Source of the DNA: Coffea arabica
Lineage: Eukaryota > Streptophyta > Magnoliopsida > Gentianales > Rubiaceae
Length of the DNA: 64,000 nucleotides
Assembly: GCF_036785885.1 (NCBI RefSeq)
Contig: NC_092312.1
Span: 16,696,001-16,760,000 of the forward strand
Direction: 5' to 3'
Notes under the pieces: model-generated
What the model saw: only the letters and a program-made list of their open reading frames with translations
Database searches by the model: none
Told to the model about the DNA's origin: nothing
Translations under genes and position numbers: made by a program
In this document: positions 1 through 12,145 of the stretch, piece after piece
Position numbering within the stretch: the stretch's first letter is position 1
Layout: each line of letters opens with the position of its first letter

Positions 1-1349
1 TGATTGTTTATAATTTAGTGGGTGTCATGGTTTATGTTTATTTTCATGTATAGCCTCTGAAACGGTCTTTGATGATGTTTACGTATTGTATGGATGAATT
101 TGGTTTAATGAAAGTGGTAGTTGGGTTGGAATATCTTCTCAGTGTCTGTAAACTTGAGTTGATTGTTGTATTTCTGCCTGGGAGCTAGCATCCCTTAGCA
201 ATGGTGGTATTCAGTTGATTACTTTAACGAAGACGTTAAATGGATTTTACTTGAGGTCTAAAGGCGCTTGCTACGTCAAGAAGACGTTAAATGGATTTTA
301 CTTGAGGTCTAAAGGCGCTTGCTACGTCAACAATCCGTTCACTTTTAGACTTCCTTAATTTAGTTAGTGAGGAATCAGGTGGTTGCAGCAATTGGTGCTT
401 TGAATCCTATGCAATGTTATGAGGATTAAAAATTACCCTGTCTTTAGGACTGGTGATGATCAAAATGGGGAGACTGCCAGAAGATTCAATTGGTGTTACA
501 GATATATGGACTGGAAAAGTTTACAATGCATATCTTTAGTTGCGTAATTTGTTTTCTTTCAGGCCTTGAAGTAGCACGGTACTACTTTTGAATGCTTATC
601 TTTGTGAATCTGACTCAAAAAGGTTGTTAGGAAATCCTTCCCCCATGTGCGACAGGTTTCTGGTAAAATTGTGGAAAGAGGCTGGGGTTCAAGAGCTAGA
701 GTGATATATCTAGATGGATAGTGTCAGAGAAAAGTGCACTATGTGATTGCTTTTTTTACCCTGCTAGGCTACGTATGAGCACTTCTTAGTACTGAGGTTG
801 GCTTTTCTGTCTTTCTGATAACCATTGTTTTTCATTCTCGTGTTATTGATTTTTCAGATACTGATAATCTCCTCCTTGCTGTCCTTAGCCGTCTAGTTTC
901 AGTATAGCTTGAGATGGATGCCTAAAACACATACTTGTGCATTTAGGAGAACAAGAATTCCTAGTCACCACTTCTTGGCAGAGTGATTGATCATGTAGGA
1001 CCAGCAATTTTAGCACGTAGCTTGCTTCTTGGGTTTGGTTTTCCAATGTGAAACCATACTATTCTTTGACTGTTTTGTTGGCAAATTCCTACATATCAAC
1101 GTCCTAAGGCTTGATTGATTTCTAAGGTTCATGATGTTGAGTTGTGTGCATATTTGTGTGTTAAACAAATATTGCTAATATGACATGTTGTAGCCTGGCT
1201 GTGGTTTTTTAGTTTATTATCTATGTTGTTGGAATGCCCTTCATTGCTCTAGTTTCACACGTCAATTTGTTTACTTAATTTTGAACCTGTTTTTTCCTAT
1301 GCCAGAATTTTAAGGCCTTAGTAAATATTTTAATTTTGTTTCTATGCAG
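1..1349 (+). other. 5' flank and probable 5'-UTR intron of the RMA-type gene
   Basis: No coding region is supported here. The stretch is T-rich and ends in a polypyrimidine-like tract with a consensus acceptor (tctatgcag, ending at 1349) eleven bases before the first ATG of the RING gene. This suggests the gene has a 5'-UTR intron, as RMA genes often do. The donor and the transcription start could not be placed. A perfect 51-bp tandem duplication lies inside it (separate entry). Confidence 0.45.
229..330. repeat. Perfect 51-bp tandem duplication
   Basis: Two copies of a 51-bp unit lie head to tail at 229-279 and 280-330, each beginning gaagacgttaa and ending gctacgtcaa. I see no mismatch between them, so the duplication is young. 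It sits in the presumed 5'-UTR intron or promoter of the RING gene. Confidence 0.95.
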
Positions 1350-1360
1350 TTTTGAGATTC

Positions 1361-2023
1361 ATGGTAGTGGATATGGATTGTGGGACTAGTGAATCAGTGG
1401 ATACTTCTCACTCAACTGATGAGAATGATGAGGCTGGTGATGTTGGTGATTTTGAATGCAATATCTGCTTTGATTTAGCTCAAAATCCCGTTGTGACACT
1501 TTGTGGCCATCTTTACTGCTGGCCTTGCCTGTACCAATGGCTGCAAGGTCATTCGTATTCCCACGAATGTCCGGTTTGTAAAGCCATAATAGCTGAGGAG
1601 AAACTGGTTCCTATATATGGAAGGGGCAAAGGAAGATCAGATTCAAAACCCTTCCAAATATCGGGAGTTAATATTCCAAATCGGCCTGTTGGGCAAAGAC
1701 CACCATCAGCTCCGCCTGTAAATATGAACCACTTCACACAAGATCAGTTGGATCCCATGTCAAATGCAAGGTTTGGAAACCTAACGCTGTCTGCTCTTTT
1801 TGGCATTATTCCAGCTGTTTTTAGTTTTCAGATGCATGCAATGCATGATGCCACTGTCTATGGGGCAACGACAGGAGTGCCCTATGTGTTTTCAAGTTCA
1901 TTCCACGGAGGATACTCTCATGGTTTTCATCACCATTCAACTCAAGTGGAGGGGAAACTGGTCTTTTGGAAGATAATTGCCCTGCTTGCTGGCTTCTTAA
2001 TACTTTTGCGTCTAATTTTTTAG
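1361..2023 (+). CDS. RMA-type RING E3 ubiquitin ligase, membrane-anchored
   Basis: Single-exon coding region of 220 residues. Near residues 33-75 there is a C3HC4 RING finger: CNIC, then CGHLYC, then CPVC, the order seen in RING E3 ligases that bind E2 enzymes. The middle is low complexity. The extreme C-terminus (about residues 199-220) is a hydrophobic segment, ILLRLIF at the end, that would act as a tail anchor. This layout is that of RMA proteins (RING with membrane anchor; RNF5/RNF185 relatives), which work in ER-membrane protein quality control and aquaporin traffic. I chose the ATG at 1361 because it is the first ATG after the acceptor at 1349 and the frame upstream has no ATG. An in-frame ATG three codons further on is an alternative start. 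Confidence 0.93.
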   Translation: MVVDMDCGTSESVDTSHSTDENDEAGDVGDFECNICFDLAQNPVVTLCGHLYCWPCLYQWLQGHSYSHECPVCKAIIAEEKLVPIYGRGKGRSDSKPFQISGVNIPNRPVGQRPPSAPPVNMNHFTQDQLDPMSNARFGNLTLSALFGIIPAVFSFQMHAMHDATVYGATTGVPYVFSSSFHGGYSHGFHHHSTQVEGKLVFWKIIALLAGFLILLRLIF

Positions 2024-3031
2024 GCGTTCGATTTCAGAAGTTGGTAGTCATGCTATTGTATGTCGAGAGAACTGTCTAATGCACGTTTGCTTGATCTGTG
2101 GTCGAAATGTCGACTTAGTTCTGAAAGTGACATCTTCCTCTGTTCGCATTTCATATCGAATTAGCGTTTGACTTGTGCTCTTTGCTTTCCCTCGACTCAA
2201 CGTAGATGATTACAATAATGCTTGCTGCTTGCTGGAAAATTAAGAAAACCAGAGCATCCATCTAAGAAAATATGGGTCCAGGCTTACATTTGAAAATTAG
2301 CTTTGAAGTTACCAATTTGGTTAATGTTACTACTTCAGACTTCTTCTTTTTCCGATTATGGCTGTGTTATACTCTCCTTCAAGTAAGGTAATTTTGCATT
2401 GTAACTCTACATAAACTTTATTCTATTTCAGTTTCAGCGGTGAGGAAGAACCAATTGCAGCTTTTGTAATTTCATTTATGTAAAAATTTGAAAGAACGAA
2501 TAAATCTTAATTATCCTTGTTTTGTTTTTTTTGGGTTAGTGAAAGGCAGTTCTTACATTTTTTTTTTTTTTTAAAAAAACATCCCAAACGATGACTAAGG
2601 CAGTTCTTACTAAATCAGCAGTAATTTTTGAAGTTGTTTGGATAAAAACATTTTGTCGAGCGTTGTGGTCCCTCAACCAATCTGGAACCTGCAGCATATA
2701 ATTAGAAATTCGATTATAGAAAATCAATCTAAATGAATTCTACTCAATGACGGGGTGATTCAATAAAAATGTTGAGCCAAATTGAAACAGTATAGTGGTA
2801 TTTAAATTAATTAAACTGGTTTAAAAAAAATTAATTACATGAAATATCTTCTCCCAAACAAACCCAAGTTGGCCATTGCTACCTGCAACCATCCTCGCCC
2901 CAACCCCACTTTACGGTTAAAAGTCGTTACACATCACCCCATCTCCTCTCCAGTCTTGCTGAAGCTGCAACAGCAGCAGCAAGAAGTCAAGAAGGCATGG
3001 TGTAGTGTAGTAGCAGCTTGTTTTTGCATCA
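2024..3031. other. RMA 3' UTR and CCS1 promoter region
   Basis: No gene is supported. The first few hundred bases are presumably the 3' UTR of the RING gene. A T14 tract followed by A6 lies near 2558-2579. The AT-rich DNA from about 2730 to 3031 precedes the CCS1 start and should hold its promoter. I recognised no clear TATA box or repeat. Confidence 0.5.
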
Positions 3032-6000
3032 ATGGGTTCTCTCCACTTGACTTCCTCCAGGCCCCAATCCCAATCTATTCCATTATCTAAACTTCAGAAT
3101 GGCACTACTGGTTGTTGTACCAAAACAAGATGCTGCTACTACGGCTACTATCCCTTTTTTCCTAAGCCTCCGTTCTCGCTCCGGAATTCACAAATTAGTT
3201 ACAGTTTCTGCTGCAGGAATAACGGTCTAGCTTTGGGCTTTACTGTATCATATAAGCTCGAAACCTCGAAAGATAATATTTTGACGCAAAGCAAGAAGAA
3301 GAAGAAGAAGGAGGACGAGGAGGATAAGAAGAGCAAGATTGTAGTCCCGGAGTCCAATGAGGAGGCGCCTTCGCTTTCAGAGGAGGGAACCGCCGGAATA
3401 AGTAATGGCAGCACCCGACAACCGGCCACTCGGAAGAGCCAGTTGGGAGGGGTAGGAGGGTCATGGAAGAGTAGTATTTGGAGGAGGGTGTTGGCTATTC
3501 TCTCTAATTTGCCTTTGGCTCTAGCAGAAATGGCCGCTGTTGCTGCCCTGATGGCTTTGGGTAATTGCACTAAATTTTTCTCTCTTACCAGCAAGTTTCC
3601 TTTTCTTGATGTCCTAATACGATGCAGCATCAGATTCAGTTATTTCTAACTTGGATATTCCAATGTCAGTTACTGAACTGATACCAGTCAATTTAAATGT
3701 TATACTTGCGAGTATTCTGAATCTATATCCAAAGAAAAAAGGGGGTACAAGCTATAAGTAATAGGCAGTATTGTTGTGATCATTTTCTGACAGGAACTGT
3801 GATTGATCAAGGCGAGACACCGGACTTTTATTTTCACAAGTATCCTGAAGATAATCCTGTCCTGGGATTCTTCACGTGGAGATGGGTTCTCACCCTTGGT
3901 TTCGATCACATGTTTACATCCCCTATTTTCTTTGGAACTTTGGCTCTCTTGGGAGCATCACTCATGGCTTGTACGTACACTACCCAGATCCCCCTTGTCA
4001 GAGTAGCAAGAAGGTCCGATTTCTCTGTTACTATATTAAGTTGGGTAATGTGTTTTCTCTTCCGGAGGTCTTAAGAGGAAACGGCTTTCATCTTTTGCTC
4101 AAATAGGCTACAGGAGAATAAAAAGGACCAAGTATATCTCTGTATGGATTTTACTTTACGTTTCCTGCTCATTTACTTCCAATGAAGTTGCTTAAAACTC
4201 CAAAGTCCTTTTTGCAAAAACAAAGATCATGTTTTTTTGTTTCGTGTATCAAACAAGCAAACAAAATGATTTCCCTTGTGTGTCTTTTTCCTTGCCTTCT
4301 TTGCTAGGTTGCAAATAGAGAGAGACTTGATTATATGTGGTTTGGTTTAACAGATGGTCTTTCTTATACTCGGCTGAGGTGATTCGGAAGCAGGAATACA
4401 CTGACATTCTACCTCAAGCGTCGATTAAGGATTTAGGTGTCATTCTGATGGGAGCTGGATATGAGGTCTGATGTTCTCTTTAGCTTTCTTTCTTGCCTCT
4501 GTCTGTACTTCTTATTAAGTCATATTAGCAAAAGAGTAAAAACATTACATGGGGCTGGTCGAAAACGTAGAGAAGACTAGTTAGTGAACATGTATCATGT
4601 AGTCTCCTCTACTTGACAAATTTTATATACGAGATTTATCAGTTTTAAAATTATACTGCAAGGTTCTTGTTTCACCCCGAAGCAGATATCTAGGATAAGC
4701 CTGCCCTCCCTTGCTCTAATGTGGTTCAAATCTGACATCATCCCAAAAGGGGAGAGGGGTTGGGGGCAGGGAGTTGTGTACCTGAAGGATAGCAAGGCAG
4801 ACATAAGTTCATAGGTGCCGTTAGTGTCAATGATTGATGTGTTCAAACTTCTGGTAATGTAAGATAGTGTTGAGAAATTTTTTATAGCATCTCTTTTGAA
4901 CTCAGAAGCATCCAAAGTAATTACCTTTTATTAGTGGAACTTTTAATGATTTAAAATTACATTTAAATTAAACCAGAGACTTTAGTTTGCAGTGATTAAT
5001 ACTGCTTCCAATTTTGTTAAAAGAAAGTGGCCACATTTGCTCTTGAGATTTGTGATAACTTTTTGAAGTGCTCATAGATGCTGAGTTAACACGTAAGTTT
5101 GAAAAGTACTGATAATGTGGACTTCTTTAGACTTGTGTGGTGTTTCTCTTAGTGATTTTGCAGTTTCTACATCGTGCTTGTCTGAAATTCTTTGAATCGA
5201 TTCCTTGATACTGAACTAGATCTTTGCAACTGTCTGTTTCTTCAGGTATTCTTGGAAGGACCATCTTTGTATGCCTTTAAGGGTTTGGCTGGTCGGTTTG
5301 CTCCAATTGGAGTACATTTAGCACTGCTGCTGATAATGGCTGGAGGAACTCTCAGTTCTGCTGGTAGCTTCAGAGGATCAGTAACAGTTCCACAAGGCCT
5401 AAATTTTGTTGTAGGAGATGTACTGGGACCCAGTGGATTTTTATCTATGCCATCAGAGGCGTTCAACACAGAAGTTCATGTCAATAGGTTTTACATGGAC
5501 TATTATGACAGTGGAGAGGTAGTCTGCACTAAAAATAACAGAAACAAAAGCATTTCTTCAATTTTCTTTTTGCCTAGCTAGTTGTTTCTGTTATCCAATT
5601 CAGCTAATTTGTTCTTTTATCTTTTTGTTTCTTTAATAGGTAAGACAGTTCCACACTGACCTTTCATTACTTGACCTCAATGGCAAGGAGGTGATGAGGA
5701 AAACTATAAGTGTGAATGATCCATTGAGGTATGGAGGAATTACTATATACCAGACAGACTGGAGTCTTTCAGCACTTCAAATATTGAAGGATAATGAAGG
5801 GCCATTCAATTTGGCAATGGCACCTCTTCAAATCAATGGTGACAAGAAACTCTATGGAACATTCCTGCCTATTGGAGATGTTAATTCTCCTGATGTCAAG
5901 GGAATGTATGTTTGTTTTATTAGTACATGTAACTTGTGGAGATCTCTAGTTTTGTATCTCTTTTGGAAAATCATTTAGCATATTCCCCTATAAAAATGCC

Positions 6001-6891
6001 CGTACTATGGGGAAGCAAGTTTTTTCTTTACTTATTTCTTAAAGTGTTGGACGGGGGTTTTGCTGAATTCTACTCTGTTTTAGTTGGATAACCTTTGATA
6101 AAAGCTTGAAACCATTTAAATTGCATCAAAGGGGGAATTAGCTGCAGTCATATGCAGGAGATAAGACTTGCATTTTCTCTTTGTTATTATGGAGATGTGT
6201 TGTTAGGAACCAAGATTTGCCTTTCAATTGATATTTTCCGCATACAAAGTTCCTTTGTTCTAACATTTTCTTTGAATATTCAGATCAATGCTAGCTCGTG
6301 ATCTCCAGTCAATTGTCCTCTATGATCAACAAGGAAAGTTTGTTGGAGTAAGACGGCCAAACTCAAAGCTCCCAATTGACATAGATGGCATTAAAATTGT
6401 CATTGTTGATGCAATTGGTAGTACTGGGCTGGACATAAAGGTAATTAACTTGCCTTCAACTTTTTATGTTTGGAGTTTGCCTTGTCTTCTTTTTGATATA
6501 TTTTTCTTTTCCTCTTCTTTTCATAATTATTGTACATCCCTGTTTCCATATAGACTGACCCTGGGGTGCCAATTGTTTATGCTGGTTTTGGTGCTTTAAT
6601 GCTCACAACTTGCATCAGTTTTTTATCTCACTCACAGGTAAAGATTCGGCTTATGACATTTTGGCAATCCATATGGTTTATAATCCTGATCCTGCAAGTT
6701 CATTTTTTTGTTTCATATGTTATCCAATCTCGAAGATTTGGGCCTTGCAAGACGGTACAGAGGTGATTATTGGAGGGAAGACAAATCGTGCAAAAGGTGA
6801 ATTTCCAGAGGAGATGAATCTCTTACTTGATCAAGTCCCTGAATTAGTTGAATCATCTTCTCCTCAGCAATCTGATGTTATCAGTGGCTGA
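3032..6891 (+). CDS. CCS1: Cytochrome c biogenesis protein CCS1, chloroplastic (ResB family)
   Basis: CCS1 works with CcsA in the thylakoid membrane to deliver haem and join it to apocytochromes f and c6 (system II). Eight exons join in frame: 3032-3560, 3794-4013, 4354-4465, 5246-5518, 5640-5905, 6284-6440, 6554-6637, 6736-6891, giving about 598 residues. This is longer than the roughly 550 I remember for Arabidopsis because of the N-terminus. Exon 1 carries a Ser/Thr-rich transit peptide, then a Lys/Glu-rich stretch. Membrane segments are visible at LALAEMAAVAALMALG, PIFFGTLALLGASLMA, GVHLALLLIMAGG and near the C-terminus (YAGFGALMLTTC). The ResB body contains FFTWRWVLTLGFDHMFTSP, GRFAPIGVHLAL (with a lumen-facing His) and the C-terminal SHSQIWALQDG. 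All introns are GT-AG and the whole frame closes at TGA 6889-6891. No damage seen. Confidence 0.95.
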
Positions 6892-7738
6892 TGTAACACT
6901 CTACGCTGGGACAAAGAAGCATCTTAAGATGAAATTTCAGCTAATGCACACACTCTGCATTTGGAATATGATGCAGGAAATTGTCAATTGGGTTTGACTT
7001 GACTGCTTAAGATATTGGTGCATCGAGCTTGATTGAAGATAAACCAGATATTGCTTTCACTCTCGTCACATATCCCAAGGATTTAAAGTATGCTTGTCAA
7101 CTTATCTGACTGTCGCATCAGATGATTCATGAAGCAAATTCTTGACACTGGTTAATCAATCAAATTTGTATACCAATATTCTTTAATCTCAGGCATCTTT
7201 CATGTGGTGTGTTGGGCTGGTTTGAAGTCTTTGGTTTCCTTAGGTTATTTGCATTGTATAGTTAATATCATTAGTCATACATATGTGAATAAGCAGCAAA
7301 TTTTTTTCCATCCAATATGCGTATACTTCATTCCGTTTCTGTTGTCTCCTTTCCCTTGTAGCAGCGTGCATTTGGTCCATCAACTGTTCCTTGTTGCAGG
7401 CTTATTTTGGTTTAGGGTGCGTTAACATTCACCTTTTCACTTTTGTAGAAATTCTTAAAACGGCCAGAACTTTCACCTCCCCCCCCCCCACCCCCGGCGA
7501 CAAAAAACCAAAAGAAAAACACACACACAGCAGCATCAATGGACACACACTGTTTCTTATGCCTACATCAAGACGCGGTGTCTGTTGGAGGCTGGCGGTA
7601 AAATGCCTACAGTTTAAACTCCACAGTCCACATAGTTTTGCACATTCATGCAGCACTCAAAATATTTTACATTTCGAGACAAAAAGGTGATTATGGAACA
7701 GCTTTATCTTCTCCGCAGGTGTTGCAACCTTTTTCCAA
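6892..7738. other. CCS1 3' UTR and spacer
   Basis: The first few hundred bases are probably CCS1 3' UTR. Near 7479-7495 there is a cytosine run (C11, A, C5). The rest is AT-rich with no ORF that resembles a protein family I know. It ends at the boundary of the LTR-like fossil. Confidence 0.4.
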
Positions 7739-10700
7739 TGTTGTAAAATCTAATACGCCGCGTCGCGGATGCGGGTCGGTACTATGGCGATCCTACCTTC
7801 CCCTAAAGCGAATCGAAGGGTTTGGCGAACTGCCTGCTCAACTCTCGTAAGGACTACTGATCCGAAACATATGTAAATCCTACCGAACGCGTAACTAAAC
7901 TTCAATTCTTTCCAACGGATACAAGAAAAGTATACATAGCCAGCGAATCATGCATTTCCGAATCATGCATTTCAATTAATATACGGAACCATACACTTGC
8001 CTAAATGTATACATTGGAGTTTTCAACAAGTTAACTTGAAGTTCAAGTCAGAATAGTCATAATGTATCAAAGTATACCTAGGGTTTACTATTATAAAGGA
8101 GCGTAAACAAAAGAATGTCTACCACTAGCTCGACTTTTTCTTCCAAAAATCATAGTTTCCAAAACATTGAACCCTGTAAGGAAAACAAAGATAACGGAAA
8201 GGGGGTAAGATAGAAACTCAATGAGGTACCACAAGTACAAGCAGTCTAGAATCATGGAACTCACTTTGGAGGCAATTATACATATCAACTAAGGAATTGA
8301 ACAAACACCTCAAATAAAAGGATACATGTGGCTCTCAAGAGTCAAATTTCCATTGCAGTACTTAATCTACACGCGTTGACTCTCCGTTAATGTTTGAAGA
8401 ACAAACATGACCGTAGACCCCACTTTACACCAAATTTCATCCACCAAACATGCCTCTTACCGGGCTCAAACACCTCAACAGGACCAGGGATGGTAATACT
8501 CGAGTATACCGGAAATTTAGAGTCTCCAATACCCAAAAATTTCCCAGGAACAAGCCCCCATGGATTGTCAATTTTTCTCGACCAAACCCTTGCTAGTTCG
8601 ATTCAGTTAACTCCCCATGAGATTGAGTTCAGATTTCACAGGCACAGGGAGATCGTTGGATACAAGCTTCAAACGACATCACATCAGGCACAGGCAACAG
8701 ATTCAAGTTTATACAGTAAACTAGTCACACAGGCCAAAGAACGAGTGTGATAAAGTACACTCTCGTCTCGTACAGATAAACAGATGGTACAGGCATTCCA
8801 GTCACAAATTTCAAGTACAGATAAACCAATTAACAACGAATCATGGGCGTGGTACACTCACCAGTTCAAACAAGGATAACTTCAAAAGTTTCCTTTCAAA
8901 GGATGCCTTTAATCACTGGCACGTCCTAGAACAGCCAAGGAAAACCATTGAAACTCGATTACGAGTCGTATGCCTATCCAATGAACTACTTTCACTCGCA
9001 GGCAAAGTGTTACGAGTCGTATGTCATAGTAAGTAACAGGGTGCTAAAGGTAACAAGATAACAAAGTAACCAGGCAACAAGTGAAATTATGACACGAGTG
9101 ATTTTAAGACTTTAAAACTCAAAGGTAACAAGATATAAATTTACCTTTCAAACCAGAATTTTCGCAGCCATGACACAAGTGAAATCATAAGATTGCTTAC
9201 CTCCTAATCGAAATAGTTTTCACTCAAATTTAAGCACAAAGGTTTAACCAATGTTTGGAAAAAATTTTGGCCAAAACTAAATCATGAAAAGATTAAAAAA
9301 CAAAGGTAATAGACTTCGCTATCACTTGACCAACAAACGGAAATTTCAGCCAACTACTTGGAGGAAAATACCAATGCAAATCCTTCCATTTCAACCAAAA
9401 TTCAACATTTAAGTAAAATTTATAGATATACCAAGTATCGTAAGCAAGTTTGTCAGCAAATCGATCTAAATTTGAAGGAATCAAGTAGCCCTAAAATTTT
9501 GGACAGCATGCTCTTTGTATTTCGCTATTTTTAAGCCATTTATGACTTCATTTTTTTTCCTCAACTCAGCCCAATTCAACACATAAGTAAACTTAATACA
9601 ATAGCTTTTTAACTAGGCTCAATGTTATCCAATTACAAGACAAGTCTAACAATGCGACCGGAAACAAGTTTTAAAAACAAATAGCTAAACAACAGATTGG
9701 ACGTCTTATAGCATTTTGGTCACAACTGAAGTTATGCTCATTGGATTGGGGTACACTTTATGCCGTTTTGAAACTAAGACAGAGAACTACATTTTCTATG
9801 GAGACATCAACACCCAAATCGTGTATTTTTAAGGTCAAAATGTGCAATCTCAGAGAGCACAGAAAGGCAGTCAGGAGTATTTTAGTCATTTCACATGCTA
9901 CAGTGTTCCAATTGAGCTGAAATTTTGCAGGCAACTAGTTAACTCCATTCCCTACAACTTTCATGTTTTGACCTAGACCTGATTCAGCCTCTTACATACT
10001 CAGATATACAGGTCAGAAACAGGACAGATTTCTCTTTAAATTCATTTACTTTCCACCCTACAATCACATCACCAATCTCAAATCAAATCAATCACAATTG
10101 CACACACAACACATAAGTTATAAAATATACCTAACTAGGGCCACAATACCCTTCAATTTGAACTAAGTGATAGCTCCAAAACCAACCACAATAAAGTCCC
10201 AATTTGAAACCCTAAAGCTGAAATTTAACCACACAAGCTGAAATTTTCGTAAGCAACCAAAACTAGCATATAAAAGTTTCATTTTACACATAACAAAGCT
10301 ATCATTTCATGGCAATTGTTCAAGCATCAATTAAAACCAGAAAATTCACCAAAAATTTGAATTTCCCAAGTCACCACTTTCTTCATGAATTTTTTCCATA
10401 AAACTATAAAACTCACAACTCTAAACTACTAATTGACAATTAATTGAAGTAGAGGGAAATTCTAGCCAATGTTACCTTGTTCCTCCAAGAAAGCTAGAAG
10501 CTTAGTGCTTTCCCTTCCAAAATCACTCCACCACAAGCTTTAATCTTCCCTAAAGAGCAACTTATATGGAGTAGTTTGCAATTTAATCGGTTGAAATTCA
10601 AGATTTGAGCAAGAAATTGAAGTGGAAGTTGAAGGATTTTCTCTTGTTTTTTTCTCTACAAGGTTCGGTCAAGAGGGGATGAAAAGTGAGGAAAGTTTGG

Positions 10701-11104
10701 TCAAAATTGGTTTTAAGAAAGTTAAGAAACCTTTGGTCAAGTCCAACTTCGAATTGGATCGCGCCACTTAGCACCTTGAATGTTTAATCTCATCCTCTTG
10801 CTTACCAATGATTAATTATCTAATTAATCTCTAATTATCTTCTAATACTTGGTAAAATAATATCCCTTAATCCAAAACTTTATCTAGTCGTCAAAATTTA
10901 TCGTACTTAACGCACTAGTGAGTCCCACCCACGTCCAATATACACTATTAATGTCACATGAACTAACTTATACCGAAAAAATATCTTGAAAACTTAATTT
11001 TCTTATAAAAATAGCTAGAAAAATAATATAATAAAGAAAAGTATAGAAAAAGTATGCATGGAATTAAAATAATGGCTAGAAAATAAAAAATTTTCGGGTT
11101 CACA
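7739..11104 (-). mobile_element. Probable solo LTR of a Ty3/gypsy (Tekay-like) retrotransposon, fossil
   Basis: A block of about 3.4 kb without genes. Read on the minus strand it begins TGTGAACCCGAAAATTTT and ends ATTTTACAACA, i.e. the TG...CA ends and 'ACCCGAAAATTT' style start I associate with long LTRs of asterid gypsy elements. No gag-pol region, primer-binding site or polypurine tract adjoins either end, so it looks like a solo LTR or an LTR fragment, a broken copy. I could not find matching 5-bp duplications at the ends, so the borders are uncertain by some bases and the copy may be old. Family assignment is from memory of sequence style, not from a search; a non-LTR repeat remains possible. 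Confidence 0.45.
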
Positions 11105-12145
11105 CAAGTATAGTTATCAATGCCAAATTTTGCTTGACTTCTGGATGTCGGGGACAAGCACAACTTGGCTTTTGTGGAATCATTGACATATGCGGAGTAT
11201 GAGACTTTAATCTCATTCTTAAACAGGTTTTCCAAATAATACCCATCAACAGACACAAAGCCACGATTCACCATTTTTCTATGGATTACAGCTCCGACCA
11301 AACAAAGGCATAAAAGACTAGAGTTGGTGAGGTCAATGGTGGTTGCATCGTCATCATGCTTTTCACCAAACATTGCTAATATAAAAGCAAGAAATTGCTT
11401 GTCGGTGTATATGTAGCAGTCTAATAAAATCCGAATATGTATGTAGTAATGCAATTCTTCCTCTTATCCTTAACTGGACATCAAATTCTAATGGAGACTT
11501 CTTTGTTTAGCATACCGAAATATTCCACTGCTAATGACGGATTCAGAGCCAGACATGCACCCGATCCCTTGAAATCTCTCTCTATTCCCACATGAATGCA
11601 TTGCCGTGTTGACCTTAAACTATGAAGTTTGGTCGTTGCCAAGACATGACAATCACCAAACCAACCTCAGTGAAACAGGGATATTATTATTATTCTTATT
11701 TTAAAAAAGAAGGATTTAGTTGGTGGTGTTCATGTATATGTGAATTGAGAAACTATACAATAATGATGTGTGATGACGTTAGGGTCGAACTGGTAGGATG
11801 CTTGGAGTTGAAAGCGTCGATGGGGGCTCTTACCCTCAATGATGATCATCATGGGGTAGGCTGGGTAGCACGAATGCAGAATAACAAACCTACCCCTGTA
11901 TTCTGCTCCAGTCTACCATGCGAGACTGCTTTATTGGTGATTGACTTTATCTGTCATCAACAGTTATGATATTCGTGGGAAGCGAGTTGCATTTGATAAA
12001 AAAGAAACGTAAATTAGAACAGAGCCCATAATAGGGAGGTGCTACCTGCTTATTTTGTCTGCAGCTTTTTCTTTTTCTTTTTCTTTTTTTGTCTGCAGCT
12101 TAATCGTAAAGGCAGACAGAAACCATTATATTAATTATTTGCATC
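11105..12145. other. Spacer with an unassigned minus-strand ORF fragment
   Basis: Next to the LTR-like block, the minus strand is open from 11454 into the LTR. The part outside the LTR (11454-11107) could encode a Cys-containing segment (MFGEKHDDDATT, then LCLSPTSRSQ) preceded at 11375-11370 by an acceptor-like ttag|ca. I do not recognise it. It may be an exon of a lost gene or chance. From 11460 to 12145 I see nothing coding; a C/T-rich tract (ctttttcttttt) near 12066 lies just before the first MATE gene and is likely part of its promoter or 5' UTR. Confidence 0.3.

Noticed and set aside
10963-11454. 163-residue minus-strand ORF as a real gene
   Set aside because: About 45 residues of it run into the LTR-like block and are AT-driven (poly-Phe/Tyr/Lys). 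Only the outer part is reported, as an unassigned fragment.
11622-11969. 115-residue plus-strand ORF before the MATE array
   Set aside because: No motif, low-complexity Tyr run, no splice or family support.
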